DNA of 21,292 nt from Methanobacterium sp. (GCA_020854975.1 JAHKLQ010000199.1:1-21292), one strand, 5' to 3'; positions 1-8,343 are shown, counted from the first letter of the stretch. Notes: generated by a model from the letters alone, not told the origin. A program made the numbers and translations.

Positions 1-453
1 CATGAACGTTTATACCGATCTACAGATCTTAAAAAGATAGATTTCGGTGAATATATCCATACTCTGGCTAATGATCTTTTCCACACCTATGTAACTGATC
101 CCAGCAGGATTAAGCTCAACATGAACTTGGAAAATGTCATGGTGGACATAAACACCACCGTTCCGTTAGGTTTGATTCTAAATGAACTGGTAACCAATTC
201 TATGAAATACGCATTCCCCGAGGGTAAAGAAGGTGAAATTGACATTGAATTCCATAAACAGGAAGATAATTTTATTCTTATAGTAAGTGATACTGGTGTG
301 GGATTCCCTGAAGGTTTGGACTTCCGGAATACAGATTCACTTGGCCTGCAACTGGTGAATAATTTAGTTTCACAAATTGATGGAGAAATAACCCTTGATA
401 ATAATCAGGGAACAGAATTTAAAATCACCTTTAAAGATGTGGAATATAAATAA
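1..453 (+). CDS. Sensor histidine kinase, C-terminal part (5' end outside window)
   Basis: The reading frame is open from base 1 to the TAA at 451-453, so only the last 150 residues are present. They cover the end of a HisKA_2 dimerisation/phosphoacceptor region and a complete HATPase_c domain. Visible motifs are the N box ([13 protein letters not shown]), the G1 box (DTGVGFPEG) and the G2 box (LGLQLVNNL). These bind ATP in the kinase that passes phosphate to a response regulator. The segment matches the C-terminus of the soluble kinase at 2755-3807 almost throughout, so the two are recent paralogues, and the missing N-terminus may carry a PAS domain as that one does. No response regulator gene lies in the window. 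The internal ATG at 121 is not a real start, because the homologous sequence continues upstream of it. Confidence 0.9.
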   Translation, partial: HERLYRSTDLKKIDFGEYIHTLANDLFHTYVTDPSRIKLNMNLENVMVDINTTVPLGLILNELVTNSMKYAFPEGKEGEIDIEFHKQEDNFILIVSDTGVGFPEGLDFRNTDSLGLQLVNNLVSQIDGEITLDNNQGTEFKITFKDVEYK

Positions 454-461
454 TGATTTTA

Positions 462-497
462 AAGCCTTTCAATATAACATTTAGAGTTGTAAGGCTT
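462..497. terminator. Weak hairpin between convergent kinase genes
   Basis: AAGCCTT at 462-468 and AAGGCTT at 491-497 form a perfect 7-bp inverted repeat with a 22-nt loop. It lies in the 69-bp gap between two convergent stop codons. It could act as a bidirectional terminator, but the flanking T tracts are short, so this is inference. Confidence 0.35.
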
Positions 498-522
498 ATT
501 TCCTCCCACATCATATATAAAA

Positions 523-2388
523 TCATATTCTTTCAGTGTATTTTAATTCTTTAAATGTAATTATGAATTCGGTCCCATGAGTTTTATTCAGTTGGATATT
601 TCCATCTATTTGATTAATTAAGTTATTTACAAGTTGCAAACCCAGCGAATTCGTGTTTTTAAAGTCCAAATCATCGGGAAATCCGATTCCATTATCACTG
701 ATGGTCAAGGTAAATGTATTATTCTGTGAATGGAGTGAAATTCGAATAATTCCTTTTTGTTCAGGTGAAAATGCATGTTTGAGACTATTTGAAACAAGTT
801 CACTTATTATAAGGCCACAGGGCACAGCTGTTTCAATATTTAACATTACATCTCCTATTTCAATTATTGGTTCTATTTGGCCTTCTTTGATGTGATATGA
901 AAAAAAGATACCCTTAACAAGACTTTGGATATATTCTGCAAAATTAATGGTGGTTAAATCATGAGACTGATATAAGTTCTCATGAATGGTGGCCATGGCT
1001 TTAACACGGTTTTGTGTTTCTTGCAAAATTTTCAAAGCTTCATCAGTTTTCACATATTGGGTTTGAAGGTTTAGGAGACTGAGAATGATCTGCATGTTGT
1101 TGTTCACACGATGATGAATTTCACGGAGTAGTACTTCTTTTTCTTTAAGTGCTCTTTTTATCTTATTTTCTGCCATTTTAGTATCAGTCACATCTCGGGC
1201 AATGATAGAAATTTTTACCATTTTTCCTGAAATATCAAAAACAGGAGAAAGAGTTATAGAAGCGTTAATCAATGTTCCATCCTTTTTTAACCTCAAAGTT
1301 TCATAACGCTGAATTTTCTTGCCATGCTCAATTTTGTCAATTAAATCAGGTATTTCATTTTTAAGTTTTGGCGGGGATAATATTGAAATATTCTTGCCAA
1401 TGATTTCTTTAGCAGAATAACCATACATCTCCTCTGCTCCTTTATTCCAGCTGGTAACAGTACCATCTAAAGATTTGGTTATAATGGCATCATTAGATGA
1501 CTCCACCACATTCATAAACATACGAATTTCATCTTCGGCCTTTTTACGCTCTACAATTTCTAATTCTAGATCATGGTATGGCTGTAGGATGGTAACGATG
1601 AATATCCCAATATATATCATTATAAAGGCGATGATCTTGTAGATATGGCCCAGCATATTGTAAGTGTCAAAAGCACTCAGATACAGGGTGAAAGAGAGTT
1701 CACTGAATATGCAAAGAATAATTGCCGCTAAAATAAAAATTATGAATTTTTCTCCGGTTTTTTTAAAGCGTCTCCAGTACAGGATAAATGAAGCTACAAA
1801 TAAGCCTATAATAATGTATTCTGAAAGTACCTTAGTCAGAGTAAGGCCACTACCTTCAATAAACATACGAGGTAAATATTCCGGATGGTAAATCACCAAA
1901 ACAAATACTATGGCAGATGTGAAGAGAGCTGCGGGAATTAAATATTTTTTTTCCAGCCAGCGATTTGCAGAATTCTTATAGATATAGGCACTTATAACTA
2001 AAGTCACGGCTGAAATTAAACGTGCTGCTATCCAAAATGAAATGGATTTATCGTTATTGTTGGGTGTAATGAAATTTGGCATTTGAGGGAAGCTGAGCAC
2101 ATGAAACAGGTCAATAAGTCCGATAGCCAGAAATGCGCAACTTAAAAAGAGTGCATAACTATTTTTTGATTGTTTATAAGTAAAGTACCCCACACCAAAA
2201 ATAGAAAATGAAACTATTACACTGAAAATCTCCGCAATCATGTGGAAAACTAGATATGATTCAATGTCCAGAGTTCTGTACAGAAATGAGGGTAACAGAC
2301 CCACTACTAAGAATAATGATATGGCTAATATAGTCAGAACTATCAGAAGAGTTGATGGGGATAATCTTCTTATTTTTTTAAAATACAC
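523..2388 (-). CDS. Membrane sensor histidine kinase, MASE3-PAS-HisKA_2-HATPase_c
   Basis: This is an integral membrane kinase of about 621-625 residues. Numbering from the GTG at 2400, residues 17-275 hold about eight hydrophobic helices typical of the MASE3 sensor domain (for example AEIFSVIVSFSIFGVGYFTY near 56-75). A PAS domain spans about 292-410 (SLDGTVTSWNKGAEEMYGYS). HisKA_2 is at about 421-500 with the phosphoacceptor HHR at 429-431, and HATPase_c at about 515-617 (N box ISELVSNSLKHAF, G1 DNGIGFP, G2 LGLQLVNNL). The usual HRVKNN motif reads HRVNNN here. The frame opens with GTG at 2400, but the purine-rich ribosome site GAGGGGTG (2405-2398) overlaps that codon. The GTG at 2388, ten bases further on, is therefore the more likely start. 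The signal sensed is unknown. Confidence 0.88.
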   Translation of the reverse strand: MYFKKIRRLSPSTLLIVLTILAISLFLVVGLLPSFLYRTLDIESYLVFHMIAEIFSVIVSFSIFGVGYFTYKQSKNSYALFLSCAFLAIGLIDLFHVLSFPQMPNFITPNNNDKSISFWIAARLISAVTLVISAYIYKNSANRWLEKKYLIPAALFTSAIVFVLVIYHPEYLPRMFIEGSGLTLTKVLSEYIIIGLFVASFILYWRRFKKTGEKFIIFILAAIILCIFSELSFTLYLSAFDTYNMLGHIYKIIAFIMIYIGIFIVTILQPYHDLELEIVERKKAEDEIRMFMNVVESSNDAIITKSLDGTVTSWNKGAEEMYGYSAKEIIGKNISILSPPKLKNEIPDLIDKIEHGKKIQRYETLRLKKDGTLINASITLSPVFDISGKMVKISIIARDVTDTKMAENKIKRALKEKEVLLREIHHRVNNNMQIILSLLNLQTQYVKTDEALKILQETQNRVKAMATIHENLYQSHDLTTINFAEYIQSLVKGIFFSYHIKEGQIEPIIEIGDVMLNIETAVPCGLIISELVSNSLKHAFSPEQKGIIRISLHSQNNTFTLTISDNGIGFPDDLDFKNTNSLGLQLVNNLINQIDGNIQLNKTHGTEFIITFKELKYTERI

Positions 2389-2754
2389 CCAATTACACAC
2401 CCCTCTTTGAAATTTCAGTAAATTAGGAGTTTTTAATTATTAATTCCTATCTGTTTAGATAATTAATTCGTATCTGTTTAGATAATTAATATTATTATTA
2501 ATCCTATTAAATTATGATTATGTTGTAATTCCTGGAATTAATTGAGATGTGTAAATAAGATAGTGTTTGATAAATCTATTTAATCTGGATATATTATTGG
2601 GCAATTCCCGGACACACTTTCTGATTATTAAGAATTATCTCCCTCTGATTATCATATTTTTAAGATAACCATTTTTACCTACTTTTAGTAATGGAAAAAG
2701 AAAAGAGATATTATTTAGAGTATTTGGGGTTAAAAAAATCTCATTTTTTTTTTT
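2389..2754. other. Gene-free gap with promoter region of the membrane kinase
   Basis: This 366-bp A/T-rich gap separates two genes on the minus strand. It holds the upstream region of the membrane kinase with a 23-bp-period direct repeat (2439-2490). At 2732-2738 there is a run of seven A on the plus strand, which is a U7 tract on the minus transcript just past the stop of the 2755-3807 kinase and may be its terminator. No small gene was found. Confidence 0.5.
2439..2490. repeat. Two direct copies, 23-bp period, upstream of a kinase gene
   Basis: The core CTGTTTAGATAATTAAT occurs at 2451-2467 and 2474-2490, with matching flanks (TAATTC, then C or G, then TAT) before each copy. The copies lie about 50-100 bp upstream of the minus-strand kinase start. 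Two helical turns of spacing would suit a tandem operator. Function is inferred only. Confidence 0.6.
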
Positions 2755-3807
2755 TTATTTGTATTGTTCTTTAAATGTTATCTTGAATTCCGTTCCATTT
2801 TCTTTATTTAATTCTATATTACCATCTAGTTGGTTTGTTAAATTGGTCACTAACTGTAAACCAAGAGTGGATGTATTTTTGAAGTCCAGATCCTTTGGGA
2901 ATCCCACACCGGTGTCACCAACTATTAATGTAAACTCATCACCTTCTTGGTGAAATCTAATTTTTATCTCCCCCTCCACATCCCCTACAAAACCATGCTT
3001 CATGGAATTGGTTACCAGTTCATTTAATATCAACCCCAATGGCACGATAGTGTTGATATCCACCATTGCATCTTCCACATCCATGTTAAGCTTAACCCGG
3101 TTAGGATCAGTTACATAAGTATGGAAAAGATCATTAGCCAGGGTATGGATATATTCTCCAAAATCAATCTTTTTATGGTCCGTGGAGCGGTATAATCTTT
3201 CATGGATCAGTGCCATGGATTTGGCACGATTCTGACTTTCCCTGAAAATGTCAAGAGCTTGTTTGTCATTGATGTACTGTGACTGGAGATTCAATAAGCT
3301 GGAGATAACCATCAAATTATTTTTCACCCGGTGATGAATCTCTTTAAGTAGCATTTCTTTTTCTTCAAGAGATTTTTTAAGCTTTTTTTCGGCTATTATG
3401 CGTTCTGTTATGTCAATGCAGAACACAGTTAGACCTATTATTTCACTTCCGGATTGCACGGGATTATAAATGTTTTCCCAGTAATTCCGGCTAAGGGACT
3501 CTTCCCCATACTCTTCAATTAATATAAAATTTTCACCAGATAATGCCCGGTCAAAGTTGATTTTAGCTTTTTCTTTATCGTCAGGGTAAGAAATATATTC
3601 CAGCATGTTTTTGCCAGTTTCAATGTCAACGCCCCAAATATTTTTCATGGTTTGTTTATGTGCCTGGTTAAAGAATATATATTGATAGTTGCGGTCAAGT
3701 GAAAAAGCAATTATATTTTCAGGACCTTCCAAAATTGAATTAAGAATAGCCTTAGAATTTTTTAATTGCTCTTCTATTTTCTCACACGTTCCCCTATTTT
3801 TAACCAT
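2755..3807 (-). CDS. Soluble PAS sensor histidine kinase (HisKA_2 type)
   Basis: This protein has 350 residues and no membrane segment, so it is probably a cytoplasmic kinase. A PAS domain covers about 18-138 ([20 protein letters not shown] near the start, ending [15 protein letters not shown]). HisKA_2 follows at about 148-235 with the canonical HHRVKNNL (158-165). HATPase_c is at about 245-346: N box [11 protein letters not shown] 261-271, G1 DTGVGFP 298-304, G2 LGLQLV 315-320. The ATG at 3807 is preceded six bases upstream by GGTG. The C-terminal 150 residues closely match the truncated kinase at 1-453, and the DNA also aligns. The gene is followed 355 bp later by another kinase on the same strand, so the cluster probably grew by duplication. 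Confidence 0.9.
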   Translation of the reverse strand: MVKNRGTCEKIEEQLKNSKAILNSILEGPENIIAFSLDRNYQYIFFNQAHKQTMKNIWGVDIETGKNMLEYISYPDDKEKAKINFDRALSGENFILIEEYGEESLSRNYWENIYNPVQSGSEIIGLTVFCIDITERIIAEKKLKKSLEEKEMLLKEIHHRVKNNLMVISSLLNLQSQYINDKQALDIFRESQNRAKSMALIHERLYRSTDHKKIDFGEYIHTLANDLFHTYVTDPNRVKLNMDVEDAMVDINTIVPLGLILNELVTNSMKHGFVGDVEGEIKIRFHQEGDEFTLIVGDTGVGFPKDLDFKNTSTLGLQLVTNLTNQLDGNIELNKENGTEFKITFKEQYK

Positions 3808-3878
3808 TTCAACACCGTATTTATGTTAGGATTCTTTTTTTATGTTATGATTCTCTATTTATCAGTTTTTTACTAGTT

Positions 3879-3910
3879 TAAATCAATTTTCCATTAAATC
3901 AATTTTCCAT
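3879..3910. repeat. Perfect 16-bp tandem duplication
   Basis: TAAATCAATTTTCCAT occurs at 3879-3894 and again immediately at 3895-3910 without mismatch. It lies about 70-100 bp upstream of the soluble kinase start. It may be simple slippage in A/T-rich DNA or a duplicated binding site. Confidence 0.7.
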
Positions 3911-4069
3911 TTTTTAAATTAATATTTACTATCTCCAATCTCTCTTTTTAGTGTAACCCTGTAATATTCATGTGTGGAGTTCATCCACATAAAATAGGAT
4001 TTTCAACAAAAAAAATGAACATTGGTCTATTTTAGGGATATTCTACATCCACTAAGCTGTTAATACGTC

Positions 4070-4094
4070 TTTTAGCACGTTTACGTGACTAAAA
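4070..4094. promoter_or_regulatory. Imperfect palindrome, candidate operator
   Basis: TTTTAGCACGT (4070-4080), two T, then ACGTGACTAAAA (4083-4094) form an 11-bp dyad with one extra A in the right arm. The core is CACGT-TT-ACGTG. It lies about 70-95 bp before the putative TATA box of the winged-helix gene. Autoregulation by that protein is an inference. Confidence 0.45.
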
Positions 4095-4164
4095 CCTTCA
4101 TTTGAATTCTATTTTTATCTTTTATATTGGAGAATTTCTAAAACTATGTTTTAAATGCATTAGA

Positions 4165-4180
4165 TTTAAATAGATATAAA
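4165..4180 (+). promoter_or_regulatory. Putative TATA box for the winged-helix operon
   Basis: The stretch TTTAAATAGATATAAA lies about 75-90 bp before the ATG at 4255. It is the best TATA-like element in the gap and would put transcription start near 4200. This is a base-composition judgement, not a proven promoter. Confidence 0.35.
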
Positions 4181-4254
4181 TCCATTGATTAGGAAATAGA
4201 ATGATGTTGTTCAGGATTTCATATCAAAAGATAATGGAATGAACCGTGATACAT

Positions 4255-4539
4255 ATGGAAGGCTTACTTTGGTGGCTGATAGCTGGGACTAGAGGTGGGA
4301 TTAATCGTGCCAGGCTTATCAATGAACTCAACGATCGTCCATACAATGCTAATCAACTTGCTAAAGCCCTGGATTTAGATTATAAAACTGTTAAACATCA
4401 TTTAAATGTTCTAGCTAAGAACAATATTGTGATTACATGTGGGGAAGGTCAATATGGTACTGTTTATATGCTTTCGAATATAATGGAGGAAAACTTCGAC
4501 TCATTTAAGCAGATATGGAAAGAATCTGAAAAGAAGTAG
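4255..4539 (+). CDS. Small winged helix-turn-helix (ArsR-like) transcriptional regulator
   Basis: This DNA-binding protein has about 94 residues. The sequence [37 protein letters not shown] has the helix-turn-helix and wing layout of ArsR/MarR-like archaeal regulators: '[24 protein letters not shown]' is the recognition-helix signature. The domain fills nearly the whole protein, so there is no obvious ligand domain. The frame can open at GTG 4246, but GTGAT at 4246-4250 pairs with the 16S rRNA tail. It more likely serves as ribosome site for the ATG at 4255. The gene is followed 25 bp later by a small membrane protein, probably co-transcribed. Such pairs suggest a membrane partner that modulates the regulator, but this is inference. 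Confidence 0.8.
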   Translation: MEGLLWWLIAGTRGGINRARLINELNDRPYNANQLAKALDLDYKTVKHHLNVLAKNNIVITCGEGQYGTVYMLSNIMEENFDSFKQIWKESEKK

Positions 4540-4564
4540 TAATCTGGAGATAGGAGAGGATAAC

Positions 4565-4855
4565 ATGTTAAGGTACATTGGTATGGCTGTTGGTCTGGCT
4601 AATATATCAATTATAGTGGTTTTACTTTCAGTATACTGGAAGAATTATCGTAAATGGAAATCAGAGTATACTCTAGGTCTTCTGATATTCGGAACTTTCT
4701 TGCTGATACAGAACATACTTTCCATGGGATTCTTGGCACCAATTCCACCACCCGATCCTTCTGGAGCAGTACAGGGAGATAATTATTCTCTCTTTCTTAT
4801 CAACCTATGTCAGTTGATTGCTCTATCTGCACTTTTGAAAATTAGTTGGAAATGA
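4565..4855 (+). CDS. Small membrane protein, three predicted helices
   Basis: This 96-residue protein has hydrophobic stretches at about 3-24, 36-58 and 74-94. A proline-rich outer loop (APIPPPDPSGAVQGD) separates the last two. No enzyme motif was recognised. A purine-rich site (GGAGATAGGAGAGG, 4544-4557) precedes the ATG. The 25-bp gap after the winged-helix gene indicates an operon. T8 and T7 tracts at 4959-4966 and 4968-4974 may end the transcript. A role as membrane partner of the regulator is only suggested by position. Confidence 0.7.
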   Translation: MLRYIGMAVGLANISIIVVLLSVYWKNYRKWKSEYTLGLLIFGTFLLIQNILSMGFLAPIPPPDPSGAVQGDNYSLFLINLCQLIALSALLKISWK

Positions 4856-5292
4856 TTTATTCTGAGAGTTAAATCCCTTTATAATGAGATTTGACACCAA
4901 TTAATTCCAATTATTAAATTTTAATTAATCATTTGGGGGTTTTTCCATATGATTAATCTTTTTTTTATTTTTTTCCACATTTAAGATTTTTATATTCTAA
5001 GAATTGATTTTAAAGATTTATTTAATTGACTATTTTTAATTTAATCTATTTACTCTATTTAATCTTTTAATCAAGCATTATACTGGTGGTGCTCTTGATT
5101 TAATTTCACTTGGTTCTTATTTTGAGATAAGATCTGGGAGAGATTTGGGTCTAGACTGTACTGAACTGGTAAAACTTCGGTTAAATATGGGAAAAACTAC
5201 TTTTATCTAGTAATTTAAGAAAAAAAACATCGAAAGGCATAGGTAATGCCGGAGGGTTTTAAATAAAAGGAATTACAGTAAAAGGGATTTTT
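4856..5292. other. Gene-free gap upstream of the amidotransferase-like gene
   Basis: This gap is about 440 bp of A/T-rich sequence. It starts with T-rich terminator-like tracts (4959-4974). It also holds a hairpin with arms AATCAAG (5069-5075) and CTTGATT (5094-5100), an 8-bp palindrome GTCTAGAC (5149-5156), and a short perfect hairpin GGCAT-AGGTA-ATGCC (5236-5250) in the probable leader of the next gene. No coding sequence was recognised. Confidence 0.45.
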
Positions 5293-5349
5293 ATAAGTAA
5301 AAAAGTAATATTTTCATCAGTATTAATTATAATCCTACTTCTAACTGCT

Positions 5350-6069
5350 GTGACTTTGGTGGTAGGAAATCAGACTGATACTAACAAAATCACTGTAAAC
5401 GCATCTGACGAGGTTTCTGTGGTCAAAGTTTTAATATTCAATGGAGATGACACCATGGAAGAAAGTGTAGCTGGTATAAAGGCCTGTTTGGATGAAAACA
5501 ATAACATGAATCTTACAGGTTACTACTTTGAATACGATACTGCCAATGAAATTAACTCCAAAACTTTATCCTCCTATGATGTTCTAATAATGCCCGGAGG
5601 GAATTCAGCAACCTATGTTAACAGTAACAGCATTGATAGTGATGCAATTAAACAATTTATAAGTCAGGGCAACGGATATGTGGGTATATGTGCCGGGGCT
5701 TATGCAGCATCAAACAATGTTGAGGGAAGCTATTCTGGATGGGGACTCGCACCTGAAGTAAATACTATTGATGTGAGTTATGAAGGTTTACTCACCCTTT
5801 CAACCACATCATATGGAAATAAATTATCAGATGAATCAACATTAAACATGTATCACCAAAATGGCCCTGCCATGTACACTACGGGGTCAGATATCTACTC
5901 CTTTGCCACCTATGCAGATAATTCAACGGGTTATCAGAATTATTATGCAATGGTAGGAGAAAACTACGGTTCAGGCAGAGTTCTGTTAAGTGGATCTCAC
6001 CCTGAACTAGATCCTCAAAAACCACAATTACTAGCTAACATGATCTTATGGACAGTTAATGAAATCTGA
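5350..6069 (+). CDS. Exported class I glutamine-amidotransferase-fold (BPL_N-like) protein
   Basis: Numbering from GTG 5350, the protein has 239 residues with a flavodoxin-like/class I amidotransferase fold. It shows a first strand VVKVLIFNGDD, then VLIMPGGNSA at 78-87, the nucleophile elbow GICAGAYAAS (Cys114), and GSHPELD with His217 and Glu219, giving a plausible Cys-His-Glu triad. This resembles the BPL_N domain family. The GTG at 5350 is the first standard start, yet the same frame is open back to 5263. It encodes a typical signal peptide: KK, then a long hydrophobic run (VIFSSVLIIILLLTAVTLVV). The expected start position holds ATA at 5293, six bases after AAAGGG. The real product therefore probably starts at a non-standard codon, or the start has been lost. 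Substrate unknown. Confidence 0.75.
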   Translation: MTLVVGNQTDTNKITVNASDEVSVVKVLIFNGDDTMEESVAGIKACLDENNNMNLTGYYFEYDTANEINSKTLSSYDVLIMPGGNSATYVNSNSIDSDAIKQFISQGNGYVGICAGAYAASNNVEGSYSGWGLAPEVNTIDVSYEGLLTLSTTSYGNKLSDESTLNMYHQNGPAMYTTGSDIYSFATYADNSTGYQNYYAMVGENYGSGRVLLSGSHPELDPQKPQLLANMILWTVNEI

Positions 6070-6121
6070 AAAATTTGAAGGATACACTACAAAACAATTA
6101 AGGTAACCAGTTTATTGGTTA

Positions 6122-6196
6122 TGAAGGGCTCTAAGTAATAGTTTTGGACTTTCAAAAAAAAATCGCTTCAACGCTTAAAAAGCTTAGAGCCCCTCA
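6122..6196. terminator. Long inverted repeat between the amidotransferase-like gene and the GT-C gene
   Basis: TGAAGGGCTCTAAG (6122-6135) and CTTAGAGCCCCTCA (6183-6196) pair over 14 bp with one mismatch around a 47-nt loop. The structure is 52 bp after the stop at 6069 and 135 bp before the next ATG. It may be a terminator, a processed 3' end or a small RNA. The loop contains a run of nine A (6154-6162). Confidence 0.5.
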
Positions 6197-6330
6197 AACT
6201 TACTTTATTATTGATGTTGTAATGGGACCTATTAAGGGTTATCGACAAAAATTAGACTAAACTCGTTCATTAGAAAGAATACATAAAATAATAAAATATT
6301 CTGTTAAATAAAACTGTTTTAGGTGTTATT

Positions 6331-8343
6331 ATGGTTGATATCACAATTTCTAGTACTGGAATTTCATCATCCCAGACTGGAATCATGAAATTTCTCAAAG
6401 AGAAGTACTGGCTTATCTTATTAATAGTCATTTTCCTCTTTTCATTTATACTTGATTTATTTGTTTTAACCCGTTATCCTCTTTCTTACGGTATTGACGG
6501 TGCATTTTACGATATTCAAGTTCGCAATATATTGCAGTATGGATTTCCCATGAGTAATGACCCACCCTTAGCTTACTATTTGCTAGCTCCCTTTGTAACC
6601 TTATCCAGCAACTCCTTTTTAGGTGTTAAAATAGGAATGGCATTTATGGGCTCGCTTCTGGTATTTCCCGCATTTTTCCTTACAGAATGCTATGTTAAGG
6701 AAAAAAATGGTAAAAAAGTAGGATCCAGGATACCTGCACTCTTAAGCGCCTTTATGGTAACAATCAACATCAACTATTTTGCTCTCATCGGTGATTACAT
6801 GCAAAACCTGGTAGGTGTTCTTTTTCTCTCCATATTCCTCTATTTTGCCATACGATGGTTCGAAGATATTAAAGATTGGAAGAAATACGGAACTTTAACT
6901 GTGTTATTATTAGGTGTGAATCTGTTAACCCATATCTACACCGGAGCATTAGCAGTTACCCTTTTTTTTGGACTATTGATCTTCAGTATAATTCTAAAGA
7001 CATACAAAACTGGTAAACTACCATTATTTGACCTGAAAATTTTGGGGATATTAAGTGTGGGGGTGGTAGTCTGTTTCCTGGTCCTGTTCCTGGCATATCC
7101 AGTCATGTATACCAAATATGACACGGTGTTATCTTTCTTCAACTCTTCATATGTGGAAATGGGAGGAGGAATGAGTAATGAAGTTTCAGGTTTAATCTTC
7201 TGTAGTTTACCTTACCTATTAGGGGTTGCATCAGCCATAATCATTCTCTATTGGGGATTGAAAGAAAAGATCAGTATTGCAGATTCTGCTATCGCAAATT
7301 CATTAACTACAAATCGAAATACTCTTCTGGCATGGGTTTATATTACACTAGCAGCTGTTCTGGCAGTTTTAGTATTTGCATCGTCGTCACAGTACCAATC
7401 AAGATTCCTGTTAATATCATTCTTACCAATTGGTCTTCTAGTTCCCCTAGGACTGAAATTCATTGAAACGGAATTCCTGACAAGATACCCCTCCAGAAAA
7501 ATACCAACCAATCTAATAATTATTGCAGTGGCCATGATCTTTGCATTTTCCTGTTATTACACTGCTTCAGGATCTTTCAACAATTTAGGGCCTACCATCA
7601 CTACTGATGAATACAATGAATTGCAGGACGTAAAAGAGAGTTTCACAAATGTTTCCAGTCAAAATATTGTTATCGTGACTTCAGATCTCCAGAATAAATA
7701 CTGGGTGGAATATGTTTTAGGTGATATGGGAACCGATAATAATATCACTGTAGTTGAGAATGTCCAGGGACTTCAGGGAGAATATCAGAATAGCACCATA
7801 TACTTAATTAGTTTCCAAGGTAATCAAACATCCTCCTCAGCTTCATCAGCAGATTCCAACAAAATTTCAAGCACATTAGGATCTAAAACAGGTAATATGG
7901 CAGTTAATGGAAATAATCAGGGTAACATGGCAGGATCAAACCTTAATACCAATTATAACTTGAGTTTCCTACTACCTTATGGACCACCTATTCTACCCTA
8001 CTCTCTGGATAAAATACCCACAGCCAATCAAGGATCACAAAGTGCTCAGAATACAATGAGTAAAGATAATCAGCATCCTGGCAACACAACCAATAACACC
8101 AATGGATTTCCAGGAAACATGAATCCTACCACTAGTAGATCTTCAGATAATAGAACTGATAACAGTAATATGCAGCCACCAGGAGCTTCTACCAATAACA
8201 CAATCCCTAATCAGGGAGCATCAGGAAATAATATGGATGCTGGTTCTGGTGGTCAATCAGTTGAAACGTTTGAATCATTGACCAGTTCTGGAACCACAAT
8301 TTTCAGTGGGAAGTATTTTGAAATCATCAGAATAGAAATCTAA
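6331..8343 (+). CDS. Multi-pass membrane protein, GT-C/PMT-like glycosyltransferase with Asn/Gly-rich tail
   Basis: This 670-residue protein has about a dozen hydrophobic helices between 25 and 412. The first outer loop carries acidic residues in GIDGAFYDIQVRNIL (Asp56, Asp61) followed by NDPPLAYYLLAPF. This is the layout of lipid-phosphosugar-dependent glycosyltransferases (GT39/ArnT/PMT-like GT-C fold). Residues 413-670 are soluble and probably extracytoplasmic. A folded part at about 425-497 is followed by low-complexity Asn/Ser/Gly/Gln-rich sequence (about 498-540 and 566-655), interrupted by a hydrophobic piece near 541-565 and ending in a strand-like IFSGKYFEIIRIEI. AGGTG (6321-6325) sits five bases before the ATG. 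Transfer of a sugar to surface protein or wall precursor is inferred from family and neighbours. Sugar and acceptor are unknown. Confidence 0.65.
   Translation: MVDITISSTGISSSQTGIMKFLKEKYWLILLIVIFLFSFILDLFVLTRYPLSYGIDGAFYDIQVRNILQYGFPMSNDPPLAYYLLAPFVTLSSNSFLGVKIGMAFMGSLLVFPAFFLTECYVKEKNGKKVGSRIPALLSAFMVTININYFALIGDYMQNLVGVLFLSIFLYFAIRWFEDIKDWKKYGTLTVLLLGVNLLTHIYTGALAVTLFFGLLIFSIILKTYKTGKLPLFDLKILGILSVGVVVCFLVLFLAYPVMYTKYDTVLSFFNSSYVEMGGGMSNEVSGLIFCSLPYLLGVASAIIILYWGLKEKISIADSAIANSLTTNRNTLLAWVYITLAAVLAVLVFASSSQYQSRFLLISFLPIGLLVPLGLKFIETEFLTRYPSRKIPTNLIIIAVAMIFAFSCYYTASGSFNNLGPTITTDEYNELQDVKESFTNVSSQNIVIVTSDLQNKYWVEYVLGDMGTDNNITVVENVQGLQGEYQNSTIYLISFQGNQTSSSASSADSNKISSTLGSKTGNMAVNGNNQGNMAGSNLNTNYNLSFLLPYGPPILPYSLDKIPTANQGSQSAQNTMSKDNQHPGNTTNNTNGFPGNMNPTTSRSSDNRTDNSNMQPPGASTNNTIPNQGASGNNMDAGSGGQSVETFESLTSSGTTIFSGKYFEIIRIEI

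Larger units (their letters stand above)
3808..4254. other. Divergent promoter gap between kinase and winged-helix gene
   Basis: This 447-bp A/T-rich gap lies between divergent genes. It contains an imperfect 19-bp-period duplication of TTATGTTAGGATTCT (3821-3835 and 3840-3854), a perfect 16-bp tandem pair (3879-3910), a hairpin with arms TGTGGA (3973-3978) and TCCACA (3984-3989), a larger palindrome at 4070-4094, and a TATA-like stretch near 4165-4180. No coding sequence was recognised. Confidence 0.5.

Noticed and set aside
2743..2756. T14 run as a terminator for the kinase at 2755-3807
   Set aside because: The T's are on the plus strand while the gene is on the minus strand, so its transcript would read A's here; the U7 tract at 2738-2732 is the better candidate.
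5236..5255. Resemblance of GGTAATGCCGGAGGG to the 3' part of the TPP riboswitch
   Set aside because: The required 5' CUGAGA element and the second helix arm are not present upstream, and the next gene is not a thiamine gene.
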